This document shows, piece after piece, positions 1 through 8,557 of a stretch of 64,000 bases of DNA. The stretch spans positions 189,021-253,020 of the forward strand of contig CAKZNB010000005.1 in the NCBI GenBank assembly GCA_937129365.1, in the 5' to 3' direction. A program made the position numbers and the translations under genes. Source of the DNA: an uncultured Flavobacteriales bacterium (GTDB taxonomy: Bacteria; Bacteroidota; Bacteroidia; Flavobacteriales_D; CAJJDF01). The notes beneath the pieces are model-generated. The model had not been told where the DNA came from, did no database searches, and worked only from the letters and a program-made list of their open reading frames with translations. Within the stretch, counting starts at the first letter, position 1, and every line of letters begins with the position of its first letter.

Positions 1-403
1 CCTTTTTAGTTGCATTAGGAAGTTCTTCTATAGCATTTAATATTTTGTTATTATCTATACTCAATTCTTCTTTAGGTTCTTCTTCTGCTAATTCAAAATG
101 CTCAATTTTATCCGAAATAAACATCGTTTCATTATATTTTTTTCTTTTCCTTAGTTCATCAATTATAGTTCTTGTTAAAATAGTTCTTGACCAAGTAATA
201 AAACTAAATTCTGAATTATACTTTTCAATATTATCACAAACTTTAATAAAAGAATCGTTGATACATAAAGCTGCATCTTCTTCATTATTAAAATATTTCA
301 TAGCCACCGACATCCAGTATTGGAAGCAGTTTTTGTACAACTCCAATTCAGTTTTTCGGTTTTTTCTTTGAACTTTTTTTATAGTTTTTTTATCAAGTTT
401 CAA
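1..403 (-). CDS. ECF-type RNA polymerase sigma factor (partial, 3' end outside window)
   Basis: The ORF track missed this gene because it has no ATG start and runs off the window. On the minus strand an open frame begins with TTG at 403, two codons after an in-frame TAA, and reads KLDKKTIKKVQRKNRKTELE. It continues with the sigma region 2 pattern (YKNCFQYWMSVAMKYF, EEDAALCINDSFIKV, FSFITWSRTILTRTIIDELR) typical of small ECF sigma factors, which redirect RNA polymerase to a stress or surface regulon. The frame reaches IEELPNATKK, the usual beginning of region 4, and is then cut by the window edge. No anti-sigma gene can be seen here; it could lie beyond the edge. The TTG start is the only plausible one, because the next ATG lies inside region 2. 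Confidence 0.85.
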   Translation of the reverse strand, partial: MKLDKKTIKKVQRKNRKTELELYKNCFQYWMSVAMKYFNNEEDAALCINDSFIKVCDNIEKYNSEFSFITWSRTILTRTIIDELRKRKKYNETMFISDKIEHFELAEEEPKEELSIDNNKILNAIEELPNATKK

Positions 404-419
404 ATTTTATGAAATAAAA

Positions 420-448
420 CTAGCCTTGCTCTAAAGAAGCAAGGCTAG
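420..448 (-). terminator. Intrinsic terminator after the T9SS protein gene
   Basis: A perfect 11-base stem (CTAGCCTTGCT / AGCAAGGCTAG) with a 7-base loop lies between the stop of the 475-1131 gene and the sigma factor start. Read on the minus strand it is followed by TTTTATTT. Confidence 0.8.
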
Positions 449-474
449 AAAATAAACATTATATTTTTCTTTTG

Positions 475-1131
475 TTATCTAACAATTTGAAGACGTTTTG
501 TAGTAAACGAATTTCCATCTTGAAGTTGGATTATGTACATTCCTTCTTCTAAACTACTTGTATTTAATTGAATTCTGTTACTTCCAGAAAAAATACCTCT
601 CTCAAGCACTTGAACTTGAGAACCCTTAGTATCAATGATTCTAATAGTTAAATCAGTAGAGTTTAAAGATTCAAAATCCAATGTAGTAAATTCTTGCGCT
701 GGATTAGGATATACCTTAATATTATTAAGAGTCTTGTTCTCAGTTATAGATGCTAAAGAGTTTCCTGTCGATACAGTAAAAGCACTTCTAACATTTCCAG
801 AAGAATCAACTGTTAATGTATCACAAAAAACACTCGTACAAAGACCTACAACAGTTGAATCGATAATTGTTAAGCACACAACATAACTTCCATGTGTAGC
901 ATAAGTATGTGTTACATTTAATCCTGTCTGTGGAGCTGAACTATCACCAAAGTCCCAAGAGTATAACATACCTGGGGATCCAATTGAACTATCGACTAAT
1001 ATTGCTTTATTAGGAATTGGCAATCTAGTTATAGGGTCAACTGCTTGATGTTTTGAGAATTTTGCTTGACATTGACCAAACATCACTGATGCTGAGAATA
1101 TTAACGCTGAGATAAGTAATAATTTTTTCAT
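475..1131 (-). CDS. Secreted PKD-domain protein with type A T9SS sorting domain
   Basis: 218 residues. An N-terminal signal peptide (MKKLLLISALIFSASVMFGQ) sends it through Sec. One PKD-like beta-sandwich follows at about residues 30-110, with the family signature SWDFGDSS and HTYATHGSY; PKD domains usually mediate protein or polysaccharide contacts. The last 80 residues form a type IX secretion sorting domain (VYPNPAQEF, then LTIRIIDTKG, then GMYIIQLQDG, ending KRLQIVR), so the protein is expected on the cell surface or released. It stands alone with its own terminator. With no enzymatic domain it is probably an adhesin or binding module, but the ligand is unknown. Confidence 0.85.
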   Translation of the reverse strand: MKKLLLISALIFSASVMFGQCQAKFSKHQAVDPITRLPIPNKAILVDSSIGSPGMLYSWDFGDSSAPQTGLNVTHTYATHGSYVVCLTIIDSTVVGLCTSVFCDTLTVDSSGNVRSAFTVSTGNSLASITENKTLNNIKVYPNPAQEFTTLDFESLNSTDLTIRIIDTKGSQVQVLERGIFSGSNRIQLNTSSLEEGMYIIQLQDGNSFTTKRLQIVR

Positions 1132-1212
1132 TTTGATTTGTTTTAAAAGTTTATGTTTTTGATCTACACTTTCATTTACGTAGTTATTTTTAAATAGGGG
1201 TGGTATTTTAAT

Positions 1213-2484
1213 TTATTTTTTTAAAATGTGTATTCCTATACTACAATCTAAGCATTTTTTATTTACACAGTATTCGTTATGACATTGAATGATAGCTTGA
1301 GAATCCCCAGCATTTTCAATCTTCAACTTATCTTTGAATATTCGAGTAATCTTATTCTCCTCTGCTGGAATTTCTACCAACAAACTGATTGCCCTATCTA
1401 TATAAGTTTCTTCATCTTTATATTTTCCATAACAATATAGAAATGGGGCTATCGTATTTACAATAATTGAATCTATTAAAGTCTTACCTATAGATTTTTT
1501 AATCGGATTACTTTCTTTATCAAAAGTATAGTGATTTTTCCAAAACCCTTCTTCTATAGATATTGACAAAAATTTCTGAAGTTCTTTATAAGATTTTTTA
1601 TTTACAACAAGTGAATCAAACAAATGAACTGAGCTTATTAACAGTTGAGCAAGTTGAGCAATTCTTACCGTTGGGAAATTAGGTGGGCGCAGCTTAGAAA
1701 ACTTCCAAAACACTTTGTTTATCGGAATCAAATTGTGCTTAGCTTGATGAAAAGAATACTCTTTCTTTAGTTGATTATAATATTCATTTTCAGATTTATT
1801 ATTTTCTAGAAATCCAGCTTGTCCAAACAAAATACTTTCTGTTGCTAGTAAGTTATCTCCTAATTTAGAAAACAATTTAACATCCGTATTCTTAGTTAAT
1901 TGCTCCATAGGATGACTATTAATTTTCATCCCCATAGCTTTAGCTATGTATTGAAAAAATACCTGCTCCCAATCGTAATTTGTTTTTTTTAATTCCAGCT
2001 TTATCAACTCAGCTTTTGAAGCCAATCGCTCAATTAGCATTTGCTCTATGGTGGATGAAACAATAATATCTGGAACAGATTGAAGTGAATTACTACAAGG
2101 AATAGATGAGAAAATAAATCGCTGATACTCCTCAAATTGAGAATAATCCATTCTGTTTTTTAATTCCAAAGTTGGAATTATACTTCCCGTAGATGTTTTT
2201 ATTTCAGCATCATAATTATAAACCACATGCAATACTACAGAATCGTAAGCCTTATCTGTTTGATGATTGTGTTTTAACCAATCACTTGAATTTATATGAA
2301 TTTCAATGTTTCCTGCCCAAGTTGTGTTGTCAATTTTTACTTTACCTTGCGAGAAATCTGGACCAGAATCATGGTTATGAAAACCGAAATCTACTATTTC
2401 CAGTTGTTCACCTTCGAAAGTAAAAAGGTCGCTCATTGAAAATAATTTGTATTTCCAGAGATAATGGAGATAGTCCTCAGTCAT
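1213..2484 (-). CDS. DUF2851 family protein
   Basis: 423 residues, the usual length for this Bacteroidota family. The N-terminus (MTEDYLHYLWKYKLF) and the segment FHNHDSGPDFSQGKVKID are the parts I recognise from DUF2851 proteins, followed by WAGNIEIHINSSDW. The C-terminus has a compact cysteine cluster (CHNEYCVNKKCLDC) that could bind a metal. There is no signal peptide, so it is probably cytoplasmic. The biochemical function is not known. The N-terminal part has a beta-rich pattern with conserved Asp/Glu, and a nuclease-like role is conceivable but unproven. Confidence 0.8.
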   Translation of the reverse strand: MTEDYLHYLWKYKLFSMSDLFTFEGEQLEIVDFGFHNHDSGPDFSQGKVKIDNTTWAGNIEIHINSSDWLKHNHQTDKAYDSVVLHVVYNYDAEIKTSTGSIIPTLELKNRMDYSQFEEYQRFIFSSIPCSNSLQSVPDIIVSSTIEQMLIERLASKAELIKLELKKTNYDWEQVFFQYIAKAMGMKINSHPMEQLTKNTDVKLFSKLGDNLLATESILFGQAGFLENNKSENEYYNQLKKEYSFHQAKHNLIPINKVFWKFSKLRPPNFPTVRIAQLAQLLISSVHLFDSLVVNKKSYKELQKFLSISIEEGFWKNHYTFDKESNPIKKSIGKTLIDSIIVNTIAPFLYCYGKYKDEETYIDRAISLLVEIPAEENKITRIFKDKLKIENAGDSQAIIQCHNEYCVNKKCLDCSIGIHILKK

Positions 2485-2549
2485 TTATAAATTTAATAAA
2501 ATATTACATGAAGAAAAAATGAAGCTATCTTTTAAATTTTAACTTAATT

Positions 2550-3182
2550 TTAGTCAATTCTGTACGGAAATTTTTTCTCTATTTTTTTAACCATAGCTTT
2601 TGTTAATTTTTCTGGCTTACTCCCTATACTTCCTGAATAAATATCATTGAACTTAAAAAGTAACTGTCCATCTTTACCATCATTCAATAAGATTGTTGCA
2701 TCAACTTCATTAGTACTTCCAAAAAATCCAGATAGTAGAGCTATAGCTACTGATCCACCTGTTGAAAATGGTTTTCTAGCAAAAATTAATCCTGAAACAA
2801 CAGCATCTACATTAAGTTTTTCTGCTAATTGCTTTTTTGTATATTTTTTAATATTAGATGAATTAATATTATTACTTTTTAATAAACTGTTAGTTGTCGA
2901 TACATTTTGAAATTCTATATTGAAATTGGATTTTTTGTTTAAGAACCTTTCATATATCTGTTCTTGAAATGTAATACTTAAGTCTTTTTCCATTTGTTCA
3001 ATTTGCTCAATAGTAGTTTTCTTTGGCATTTTTTCTACAGAAATTATTATTTCAAATGGAATAAATGCAATTTTTTTATGACTAGAAGTTCTATTTTTTA
3101 GTTCTGGAGAATAATAAACAGATGCACAACTAGAAATAAAAAAAAGCATTAGTATTAAATAAAATATTTTATATCCCTTCAT
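2550..3182 (-). CDS. Putative lipoprotein, unknown function
   Basis: 210 residues. The signal peptide ends in a lipobox (FFISSC), so the mature protein should be lipid-anchored at the periplasmic face or outer membrane. The body looks like proteins that begin with an 'xIAFIPF' beta strand followed by alternating helices and strands (KIAFIPFEIIIS; LAEKLNVDAVVSGLIF), an arrangement seen in GNA1162/CsgG-like lipoproteins. That is a fold-level impression, not a family assignment. It starts 11 bases after the stop of the PhnA-like gene and may be cotranscribed with it. Confidence 0.6.
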   Translation of the reverse strand: MKGYKIFYLILMLFFISSCASVYYSPELKNRTSSHKKIAFIPFEIIISVEKMPKKTTIEQIEQMEKDLSITFQEQIYERFLNKKSNFNIEFQNVSTTNSLLKSNNINSSNIKKYTKKQLAEKLNVDAVVSGLIFARKPFSTGGSVAIALLSGFFGSTNEVDATILLNDGKDGQLLFKFNDIYSGSIGSKPEKLTKAMVKKIEKKFPYRID

Positions 3183-3193
3183 ATTTTTAAATA

Positions 3194-3766
3194 TTATGAT
3201 TTCTTCACAAACTGAGTCAAAATTACAATTCGTTGTCCGTTTACTTTTCCTTCAATGTGTTCTGGATTATCGTTTACTAAATTAATATTTCGCACTGCGG
3301 TTCCTCTTTTTGCAGTAAATCCTGCTCCTTTTACTACCAAATCTTTTATCAATACCACCGAGTCTCCTTGGCTAAGAATAACTCCGTTACTATCTCTGTG
3401 CTTCAAATTCATTCCCTCCACTCCTTCTCCACTGGCTTTTGCCCATTTTAGCACATCATCTTCCACATACATCATGTCAAGCAAATTCTGAGTCCAGCTG
3501 GTGTTAAGTCTTGTCAACATTCGCCAAGACATCACTTTTACAGCATCAATTTCGCTCCACATACTATCATTCAAACATCTCCAATGATTTTCTTCGGTAG
3601 TATCAGAATTATCCATTTGTTCCCAACATGTATCACAAGCATACACAGCTTTGTTGGCAGTTCTTATTTCTACCGGTGGAATGTCATACACCTTCAATCC
3701 ATTTGTATTTCCACACATCTCACATTTTCCTTCGCTTCTTGATACTAATTCTTTTTCGAGACTCAT
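3194..3766 (-). CDS. PhnA domain protein (zinc-ribbon)
   Basis: 190 residues. An N-terminal zinc ribbon is visible (CEMCGNTNGL and CDTCWEQM), a middle part follows, and the C-terminus is the PhnA SH3-like domain (SQGDSVVLIKDLVVKGAGF, then KRGTAVRNI). The E. coli homologue was named for alkylphosphonate uptake but is not a transport component; the molecular role of the family is unclear. No phn genes are nearby, so the name should not be read as phosphonate metabolism. The start is supported by the family-typical MSLEKELVSRSEGKCE. Confidence 0.85.
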   Translation of the reverse strand: MSLEKELVSRSEGKCEMCGNTNGLKVYDIPPVEIRTANKAVYACDTCWEQMDNSDTTEENHWRCLNDSMWSEIDAVKVMSWRMLTRLNTSWTQNLLDMMYVEDDVLKWAKASGEGVEGMNLKHRDSNGVILSQGDSVVLIKDLVVKGAGFTAKRGTAVRNINLVNDNPEHIEGKVNGQRIVILTQFVKKS

Positions 3767-3880
3767 TTAATTGTTTATTTAAGTTCTCAAAGTTAGAAAA
3801 AAGAATGAAGCTTAAATTCATGTATTAATGTTTATTTTTTTGATAGCATTTTACGACATTACATTTTAAAATATAAGTTT

Positions 3881-3900
3881 TTGATGGAAAAAACCATCAA
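3881..3900. promoter_or_regulatory. Operator-like inverted repeat O1 upstream of hipB
   Basis: A perfect 7-6-7 inverted repeat, TTGATGG-AAAAAA-CCATCAA, lies 74 bases before the hipB start. HipB-type repressors bind short inverted repeats with a spacer of about this size. Related copies occur at 3933 and 3975. Confidence 0.6.
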
Positions 3901-3927
3901 TTAGCAACATTATAATATTAAAAACAG

Positions 3928-3952
3928 TATATTTGATGGAGAAAACCAATAT
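3928..3952 (+). promoter_or_regulatory. hipBA promoter -7 element overlapped by operator-like repeat O2
   Basis: TATATTTG (3928-3935) matches the Bacteroidota -7 consensus TAnnTTTG. It overlaps a second operator-like site, TTGATGG-AGAAAA-CCA (3933-3948), whose right half is degenerate. Binding there would block RNA polymerase, as expected for an autorepressed toxin-antitoxin operon. I see no clear -33 element. Confidence 0.55.
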
Positions 3953-3973
3953 TAGGCAGTAAATAAACACACA

Positions 3974-4318
3974 ATGACGGAAAAAACCAACAATATAAAT
4001 CAACTAAGTGATAAAGCAGTTGTAGCATATTTAGGAGATTTTATTCACCAAAAAAGAGTAAATCAAGATAAATCACAATCGCAACTTGCTGAAGAAGCAG
4101 GAGTTAACCGTTCGACCATTAGTCAGATTGAAAATGGAGAACCCATTACGCTTATTTCGCTCATACAGATTCTTAGAGGATTGGATTCTCTAGAGGTTTT
4201 AAACTCTTTTGAAATAAAAAAACAACTAAGCCCAATTGCTTTGGCGAAGCTCGAAAAAAAGCAAAGACAAAGGGCTTCGGGTAAATCGACTGACTCTAAA
4301 AACGAAAGCGAATGGTAG
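3974..4318 (+). CDS. hipB: HipB-like antitoxin, XRE helix-turn-helix repressor
   Basis: 114 residues. A helix-turn-helix of the Cro/C1 type spans roughly residues 20-75 (QSQLAEEAGVNRSTISQIEN). HipB-type proteins bind HipA, neutralise its kinase activity and repress the shared promoter. The C-terminal tail after residue 90 is basic and Lys/Arg/Ser-rich (KLEKKQRQRASGKS), so it is probably flexible. The gene overlaps hipA by 7 bases (hipA ATG lies inside GAATGGTAG), which suggests translational coupling. Operator-like repeats precede it. Confidence 0.88.
   Translation: MTEKTNNINQLSDKAVVAYLGDFIHQKRVNQDKSQSQLAEEAGVNRSTISQIENGEPITLISLIQILRGLDSLEVLNSFEIKKQLSPIALAKLEKKQRQRASGKSTDSKNESEW
3975..3992. 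promoter_or_regulatory. Third operator-like half-site pair over the hipB start codon
   Basis: TGACGG-AAAAAA-CCAACA has the same 6-base A-rich spacer as O1 and lies over the first codons of hipB. The left halves of the three sites begin at 3882, 3934 and 3975, which is 52 and 41 bases apart, close to 5 and 4 helical turns. This site is also coding, so the resemblance may be chance. Confidence 0.35.
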
Positions 4319-5622
4319 CTATAACCACTGCATTTGTTAAACTATGGGGCGAAACTGTAGGAGCTGTATATTGGGACGAAAACACAGGAGTAGCAAGTTT
4401 TGAATACACCAAAACCGCTATTGAAAAAGGCTGGGATTTATCGCCTATAAAAATGCCTATTGATTCCCCTACTCCTATTTTTTCGTTTCCAGAACTGCGT
4501 CCTACCAGAAATAGCGAGTTCGATACTTTTAAAGGATTGCCAGGATTATTAGCAGATGTATTGCCCGATAAATATGGAAATCAATTGATAAACACTTGGC
4601 TAGCCCAAAAAGGAAGACCACAAAACAGTATGAATCCCATTGAACAACTTTGCTTTATTGGAACAAGAGGAATGGGTGCATTAGAATTTGAACCAACAAA
4701 AATGCCTGCTACAAAAAATAGCTTTACTGTAGAAATTGATAGTTTGGTAAATATTGCTAAAAAAATGCTGGACAAACGAACTCAATTCAATACCAACATT
4801 AATAAAGAAGAACAAAAAGCCATGACCGAACTACTGAAAATAGGAACTTCGGCTGGTGGAGCACGACCAAAAGCTATTATTGCTTACAACCCAACAACTG
4901 GCGAAGTAAAATCGGGACAAACCAACTCACCAACTGGATTTGAGCAGTGGATGATAAAACTCGATACAGTAAGTGATGTGCAATTTGGCGAGAGTAAGGG
5001 GTTTGGAAGAGTGGAAATGGCTTATTACGATATGGCAACCAATTGTGGAATTAACATGATGGAATCCAAACTATTAGAAGAAAATGGAAGGGCTCATTTT
5101 ATGACTAAACGATTTGATAGAGGAGAAAACAACGAGAAATTCCATATTCAGACTTTTTGTGCTATGCAACATTATGATTACAATGAAGTAACCAGTTTTA
5201 GTTATGAGCAGTTGTTTCAAACTATGCGAATATTGAGATTGCCATTTCCTGAAGCGGAGCAACAATTCAGAAGAATGGTGTTTAATGTAATTGCTAAAAA
5301 CTGTGACGACCATACCAAAAACTTTGGGTTCAGATTAAAACAAGGCGGAAAATGGGAATTGGCACCAGCTTATGATTTGTGCTATGCATATCGAGCAGAT
5401 AGCCAATGGGTGAGTCAACATGCACTGAGTGTAAATGGAAAAAGAAAAAACATTACAAAAGAAGATTTATTGGTACTCGCAAAATCCATTTCTATAAAAA
5501 AAGGGGAGAAAATTATTGAGGAAATAAACTCGGTGGTAAGTAATTGGAGAACCTATGCTAACAAGTGGAAAGTGAAACCTGAGCTAGCTGACTTAATACA
5601 AGATAATTTAGAAATCTATTGA
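4312..5622 (+). CDS. hipA: HipA-like serine/threonine kinase toxin
   Basis: 436 residues, the same length as E. coli HipA (about 440), so apparently intact. It has the N-terminal subdomain (FVKLWGETVGAVYWDENTG), the ATP-binding Ser/Gly loop (GTSAGGARPKAII), MTKRFDR, the catalytic-loop region (FNVIAKNCDDHTKNFGF) and the metal-binding segment (LAPAYDLCYA). The E. coli enzyme phosphorylates glutamyl-tRNA synthetase and causes dormancy; the target here is not known. It is a single polypeptide, unlike the split HipS/HipT form. Its stop overlaps that of the convergent 5616-5885 gene by 7 bases. Confidence 0.9.
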   Translation: MVAITTAFVKLWGETVGAVYWDENTGVASFEYTKTAIEKGWDLSPIKMPIDSPTPIFSFPELRPTRNSEFDTFKGLPGLLADVLPDKYGNQLINTWLAQKGRPQNSMNPIEQLCFIGTRGMGALEFEPTKMPATKNSFTVEIDSLVNIAKKMLDKRTQFNTNINKEEQKAMTELLKIGTSAGGARPKAIIAYNPTTGEVKSGQTNSPTGFEQWMIKLDTVSDVQFGESKGFGRVEMAYYDMATNCGINMMESKLLEENGRAHFMTKRFDRGENNEKFHIQTFCAMQHYDYNEVTSFSYEQLFQTMRILRLPFPEAEQQFRRMVFNVIAKNCDDHTKNFGFRLKQGGKWELAPAYDLCYAYRADSQWVSQHALSVNGKRKNITKEDLLVLAKSISIKKGEKIIEEINSVVSNWRTYANKWKVKPELADLIQDNLEIY

Positions 5623-5885
5623 TACCCTTTAAATTTCCAAACCACTAATATAGCTCCCAGAACTAAAAATCCAAACATAAACAACTGACCGTAACCTGCT
5701 GGTTGACTTGGTGTTTCTTCTGATGATTCAGTCGAATCATTTGCTAAAGAATCAGCTATAGTTGAGTCTGAGGTATTTTCTGCAGCCAATTCTGTGGAGT
5801 TTATTATTGAATCTTTCTCAGAACAATAGCTATTGAAAGAGATTGAAAATATAAAAATGCTTAGGAGTAACGCAATGTTTTTCAT
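5616..5885 (-). CDS. Small single-pass membrane protein, unknown
   Basis: 89 residues. It has a signal peptide (MKNIALLLSIFIFSISFNSYC), an acidic Ser/Thr/Glu-rich linker (NDSTESSEETPSQP) and a C-terminal hydrophobic helix (GQLFMFGFLVLGAILVVWKF). The expected topology is a periplasmic linker anchored by the C-terminal helix. No family recognised. It converges on hipA with a 7-base overlap of stop regions. Confidence 0.6.
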   Translation of the reverse strand: MKNIALLLSIFIFSISFNSYCSEKDSIINSTELAAENTSDSTIADSLANDSTESSEETPSQPAGYGQLFMFGFLVLGAILVVWKFKGYQ

Positions 5886-5947
5886 AGATATATCTTAGTT
5901 GTACTGATTTTTTTATTATTTGGTATAAATTTAATTAATTTCAATTA

Positions 5948-6133
5948 ATGGAAATAATTTTTGACATATTAATAGAATTCTGTTCTTTACCAGGAGCAAT
6001 ATTGCTTTATATCTTTAGTAATAAAAAACTAAAGTTTAAAGAGTTTTATGAAACTAACTATGTTCAATCAACTATTGTAGGACTAGGATTTTGGTTTTTG
6101 ATAGGATTAACAATCGCATATTTCGGTTCCTAA
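5948..6133 (+). CDS. Small membrane protein, unknown
   Basis: 61 residues with two hydrophobic segments (LIEFCSLPGAILLYIF and IVGLGFWFLIGLTIAYF) separated by a charged loop (SNKKLKFKEFYE). The segment pattern and the fact that the stop abuts the convergent LOG gene stop argue for a real gene. No family recognised. Confidence 0.5.
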   Translation: MEIIFDILIEFCSLPGAILLYIFSNKKLKFKEFYETNYVQSTIVGLGFWFLIGLTIAYFGS

Positions 6134-6679
6134 TTATTTATAATTTTTCAACTCCTCAATTAATTTAGAGGCATCATTCTCCATAATTAACAGACTTTTC
6201 GCTTCTTCATCCAAATACCCAAATTCCACAAAAGTATCAAGCAATTTGGTTAGTTTGGTGTAAAATCCATTAATATCAAACAGTGCCATTGGTTTATGTA
6301 TGGCGTTTATTTTATTAAGCGTCATCACATCTAGAATTTCGTCCAAAGTACCTACTCCACCGGGTAATGCAATAAAACTATCCGAAACTTCTACCATGTT
6401 CTTTTTTCTCTCAAACATATCTTCTGTTGAAATCATTTCGGTTAATCCACCATGAGAATTTTCTTCGGACAATAAAATAGAAGGACGAATTCCAATTACT
6501 TGCCTACCATGAGCTAAAAACTCGTCAGCTATTAATCCCATTAATCCTCCGTTACCTCCTCCATAAACTAAATCGTATTCTTGATTCGCTAGGAGTTTTA
6601 CTAGCTTTTTCGTTTCTTCTACTATTTCAGAGGAATTTCCTGTTCGGGCTCCACAAAATATACATACTTTTTTACTCAT
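6134..6679 (-). CDS. LOG-family nucleoside monophosphate phosphoribohydrolase (TIGR00730)
   Basis: 181 residues. The Rossmann-like LOG fold is shown by VCIFCGARTG at the start, DLVYGGGNGGLMG, and the family signature PGGVGTLDEILDVMTLNK carrying the catalytic Arg/Glu region. The family cleaves the ribose phosphate from AMP-type nucleotides; in plants this releases cytokinins. The bacterial role is usually nucleotide salvage or unknown. It lies 4 bases after xth on the same strand. Confidence 0.88.
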   Translation of the reverse strand: MSKKVCIFCGARTGNSSEIVEETKKLVKLLANQEYDLVYGGGNGGLMGLIADEFLAHGRQVIGIRPSILLSEENSHGGLTEMISTEDMFERKKNMVEVSDSFIALPGGVGTLDEILDVMTLNKINAIHKPMALFDINGFYTKLTKLLDTFVEFGYLDEEAKSLLIMENDASKLIEELKNYK

Positions 6680-6683
6680 AGTT

Positions 6684-7445
6684 TTAATCTATTTCTACCA
6701 TCAATGGGCAATGATCACTATGAACTGCCTCTGACAATATTACTGCTCTTTTTAATCTGCTTTCTAATGTTTTGCTCACCATGTGGTAATCAATTCTCCA
6801 TCCTTTGTTGTTTCCTCTTGCTCCAAATCGATAGGTCCACCAAGTGTAATTGTGCGGCTCATCATTGAAATAACGAAACGAATCAATAAACCCTGAATCA
6901 ATGAACTTACTTACCCATTCTCTTTCTTCTGGTAAAAACCCTGAAGAGTTTTTATTACTAAAAGGATTGTGTATATCAATCGCCTTGTGACAAATATTAT
7001 AATCTCCAGAAATAATTAGATTTGGTATTTCCTTTTTTAGTTCATCAATATAAATCTTAAAATCAGCTAAAAAATCCATTTTATAACTCTGTCTATCAGG
7101 ATTACTACCTGAAGGAAAATAAACACTGATTACAGAAAAAGTATCGTAATCTGCTCGTATAACTCTTCCTTCAATATCGTATTTAGGGTTTCCTATTCCA
7201 TACTCTATATGGTTAGGTCTTTTTTTTGTGAGTATTGCTACTCCGCTATATCCTTTTTTCTCAGCTGAATAAGTGTAAGTTTTGTAACCAATATTCGCAA
7301 ACAATTCACTATCAATTTGATTAGATTGGGCCTTTGTTTCTTGCAAACACACAATATCTGGGTCAACTGATTGTATCCATTTATCCCAGTCTTTTTTCAA
7401 AGCTGCTCTAATACCGTTTACATTATAGGAGATTATTTTTGTCAT
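6684..7445 (-). CDS. xth: Exodeoxyribonuclease III / AP endonuclease
   Basis: 253 residues of the EEP nuclease superfamily. The motifs are complete: NVNGIRAALKK, CLQETKAQ with the metal-binding Glu, GDYNICHKAID, WWTYRFGARGNNKGWRIDY, and the C-terminal SDHCPLMVEID with the catalytic Asp-His. The enzyme cleaves abasic sites and degrades 3' ends in base excision repair. It is the middle gene of a three-gene minus-strand run (7919 to 6134). Confidence 0.93.
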   Translation of the reverse strand: MTKIISYNVNGIRAALKKDWDKWIQSVDPDIVCLQETKAQSNQIDSELFANIGYKTYTYSAEKKGYSGVAILTKKRPNHIEYGIGNPKYDIEGRVIRADYDTFSVISVYFPSGSNPDRQSYKMDFLADFKIYIDELKKEIPNLIISGDYNICHKAIDIHNPFSNKNSSGFLPEEREWVSKFIDSGFIDSFRYFNDEPHNYTWWTYRFGARGNNKGWRIDYHMVSKTLESRLKRAVILSEAVHSDHCPLMVEID

Positions 7446-7466
7446 AATTTTTCTAATAGTATAAAA

Positions 7467-7919
7467 TTAAATCCATCCAATTCCAGCAGCTTCAGACCAA
7501 GCTCTAAAAGGCCAAGGTATTGTAGCTAACATGATTATTAATGCAATAAAGAAATACCAAAAAGTTAGTTTATGCCTACGAACAGAATCAGTAATTTTCT
7601 TTCCTTTTATTCTTCCTAAAGTAATTAATGTAATTGCTATTAGCATCCCAAAAATATGTTCAACTGTAAAAAACCTAAGTAAAGAACTAGACATAGTGTT
7701 TTCATTAAACTGAACCCAATTACTTGTAAAATAAAGAACTAACCCTAACAATAATTGAATATGTGTAATAATAAAAGTGATAAGATTTAATTTATCATCT
7801 TGCTTGGTGTATTCCTTTTTTCCTTTCCATTTCTGAAAAGATGTAATAATTACAATTAATAATAAAGCAAGTAAAATGTATCTATTTGCAGAGTGAAGGT
7901 GTTTGAATCCTGTTAACAT
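7467..7919 (-). CDS. Four-helix integral membrane protein
   Basis: 150 residues with four hydrophobic segments (YILLALLLIVIITSF; LITFIITHIQLLLGLVLYF; FFTVEHIFGMLIAITLI; FWYFFIALIIMLATI). Conserved histidines near helix ends (GFKHLHSANRY, THIQLLLG, VEHIFGM) could coordinate haem, as in small cytochrome b-like proteins. This is an inference from position only. It is probably cotranscribed with xth, 21 bases downstream. Confidence 0.7.
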   Translation of the reverse strand: MLTGFKHLHSANRYILLALLLIVIITSFQKWKGKKEYTKQDDKLNLITFIITHIQLLLGLVLYFTSNWVQFNENTMSSSLLRFFTVEHIFGMLIAITLITLGRIKGKKITDSVRRHKLTFWYFFIALIIMLATIPWPFRAWSEAAGIGWI

Positions 7920-8029
7920 ATTCTAGTTTTTTATGGTTTTAAATCTGGTACAAAATAACAAATCTTTGAGGGAAATAATCGTGTTAGTGATATTAAATTA
8001 AGATATTTGTAAAAAATTAAAATCATCGC

Positions 8030-8548
8030 ATGCAACCAAGAACTGCACAAAACTCTTTAGCCGTTTCAACACACATTGTTTTACCTAACGATACTAACTT
8101 TCACAACAATTTGTTTGGAGGAATGTTGATGAGTTGGGTAGATATTATTGCTTCAGTTTCGGCACGAAGACATTGTAATAAGCAAGTAGTTACGGCCTCA
8201 ATCAATAGCATATCTTTTGATAAACCAATAAAATTGGGAGATACCGTAACGCTAGAAGCAAAAGTTTCTAGAGCCTTCAATTCTTCTATGGAAATCTACA
8301 TTGATGTGTGGGTGCAAAATTTAAGAACAGGAGTTAAACACAAAAGTAATGAGGCTATCAGTACGTTTGTGGCATTGGATGATGAAGGAAAACCATGCAA
8401 AGTTCCCGAACTAAATCCTGAAACGGATGAAGAGAAATTTAGATACGAAGGTGCACTTAGAAGAAAGCAATTGAGTTTGATTCTTGCAAAAAGAATGAAA
8501 CCTAAGGATGCAAATGAATTAAAAGCACTATTTTTAGGAGACGAATAA
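8030..8548 (+). CDS. Acyl-CoA thioesterase, hotdog fold (YciA type)
   Basis: 172 residues. The hotdog signature is clear: LPNDTNFHNNLFGGMLMSWV contains the NxxxFGG active-site helix with catalytic Asn/Asp, then ASINSISFDKPIKLGDTV. The family hydrolyses acyl-CoAs to free acid and CoA in the cytoplasm; the substrate cannot be read from the sequence. It is first in a run of three plus-strand genes spaced by 9 and 3 bases. Confidence 0.9.
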   Translation: MQPRTAQNSLAVSTHIVLPNDTNFHNNLFGGMLMSWVDIIASVSARRHCNKQVVTASINSISFDKPIKLGDTVTLEAKVSRAFNSSMEIYIDVWVQNLRTGVKHKSNEAISTFVALDDEGKPCKVPELNPETDEEKFRYEGALRRKQLSLILAKRMKPKDANELKALFLGDE

Positions 8549-8557
8549 ATCAACAAA

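Noticed and set aside
45-371. Plus-strand ORF at the window start
   Set aside because: Antisense of the sigma factor gene; a Ser/Leu/Phe-rich shadow.
3974-5622. HipBST three-component system
   Set aside because: HipA is full length and single-chain; there is no separate HipS.
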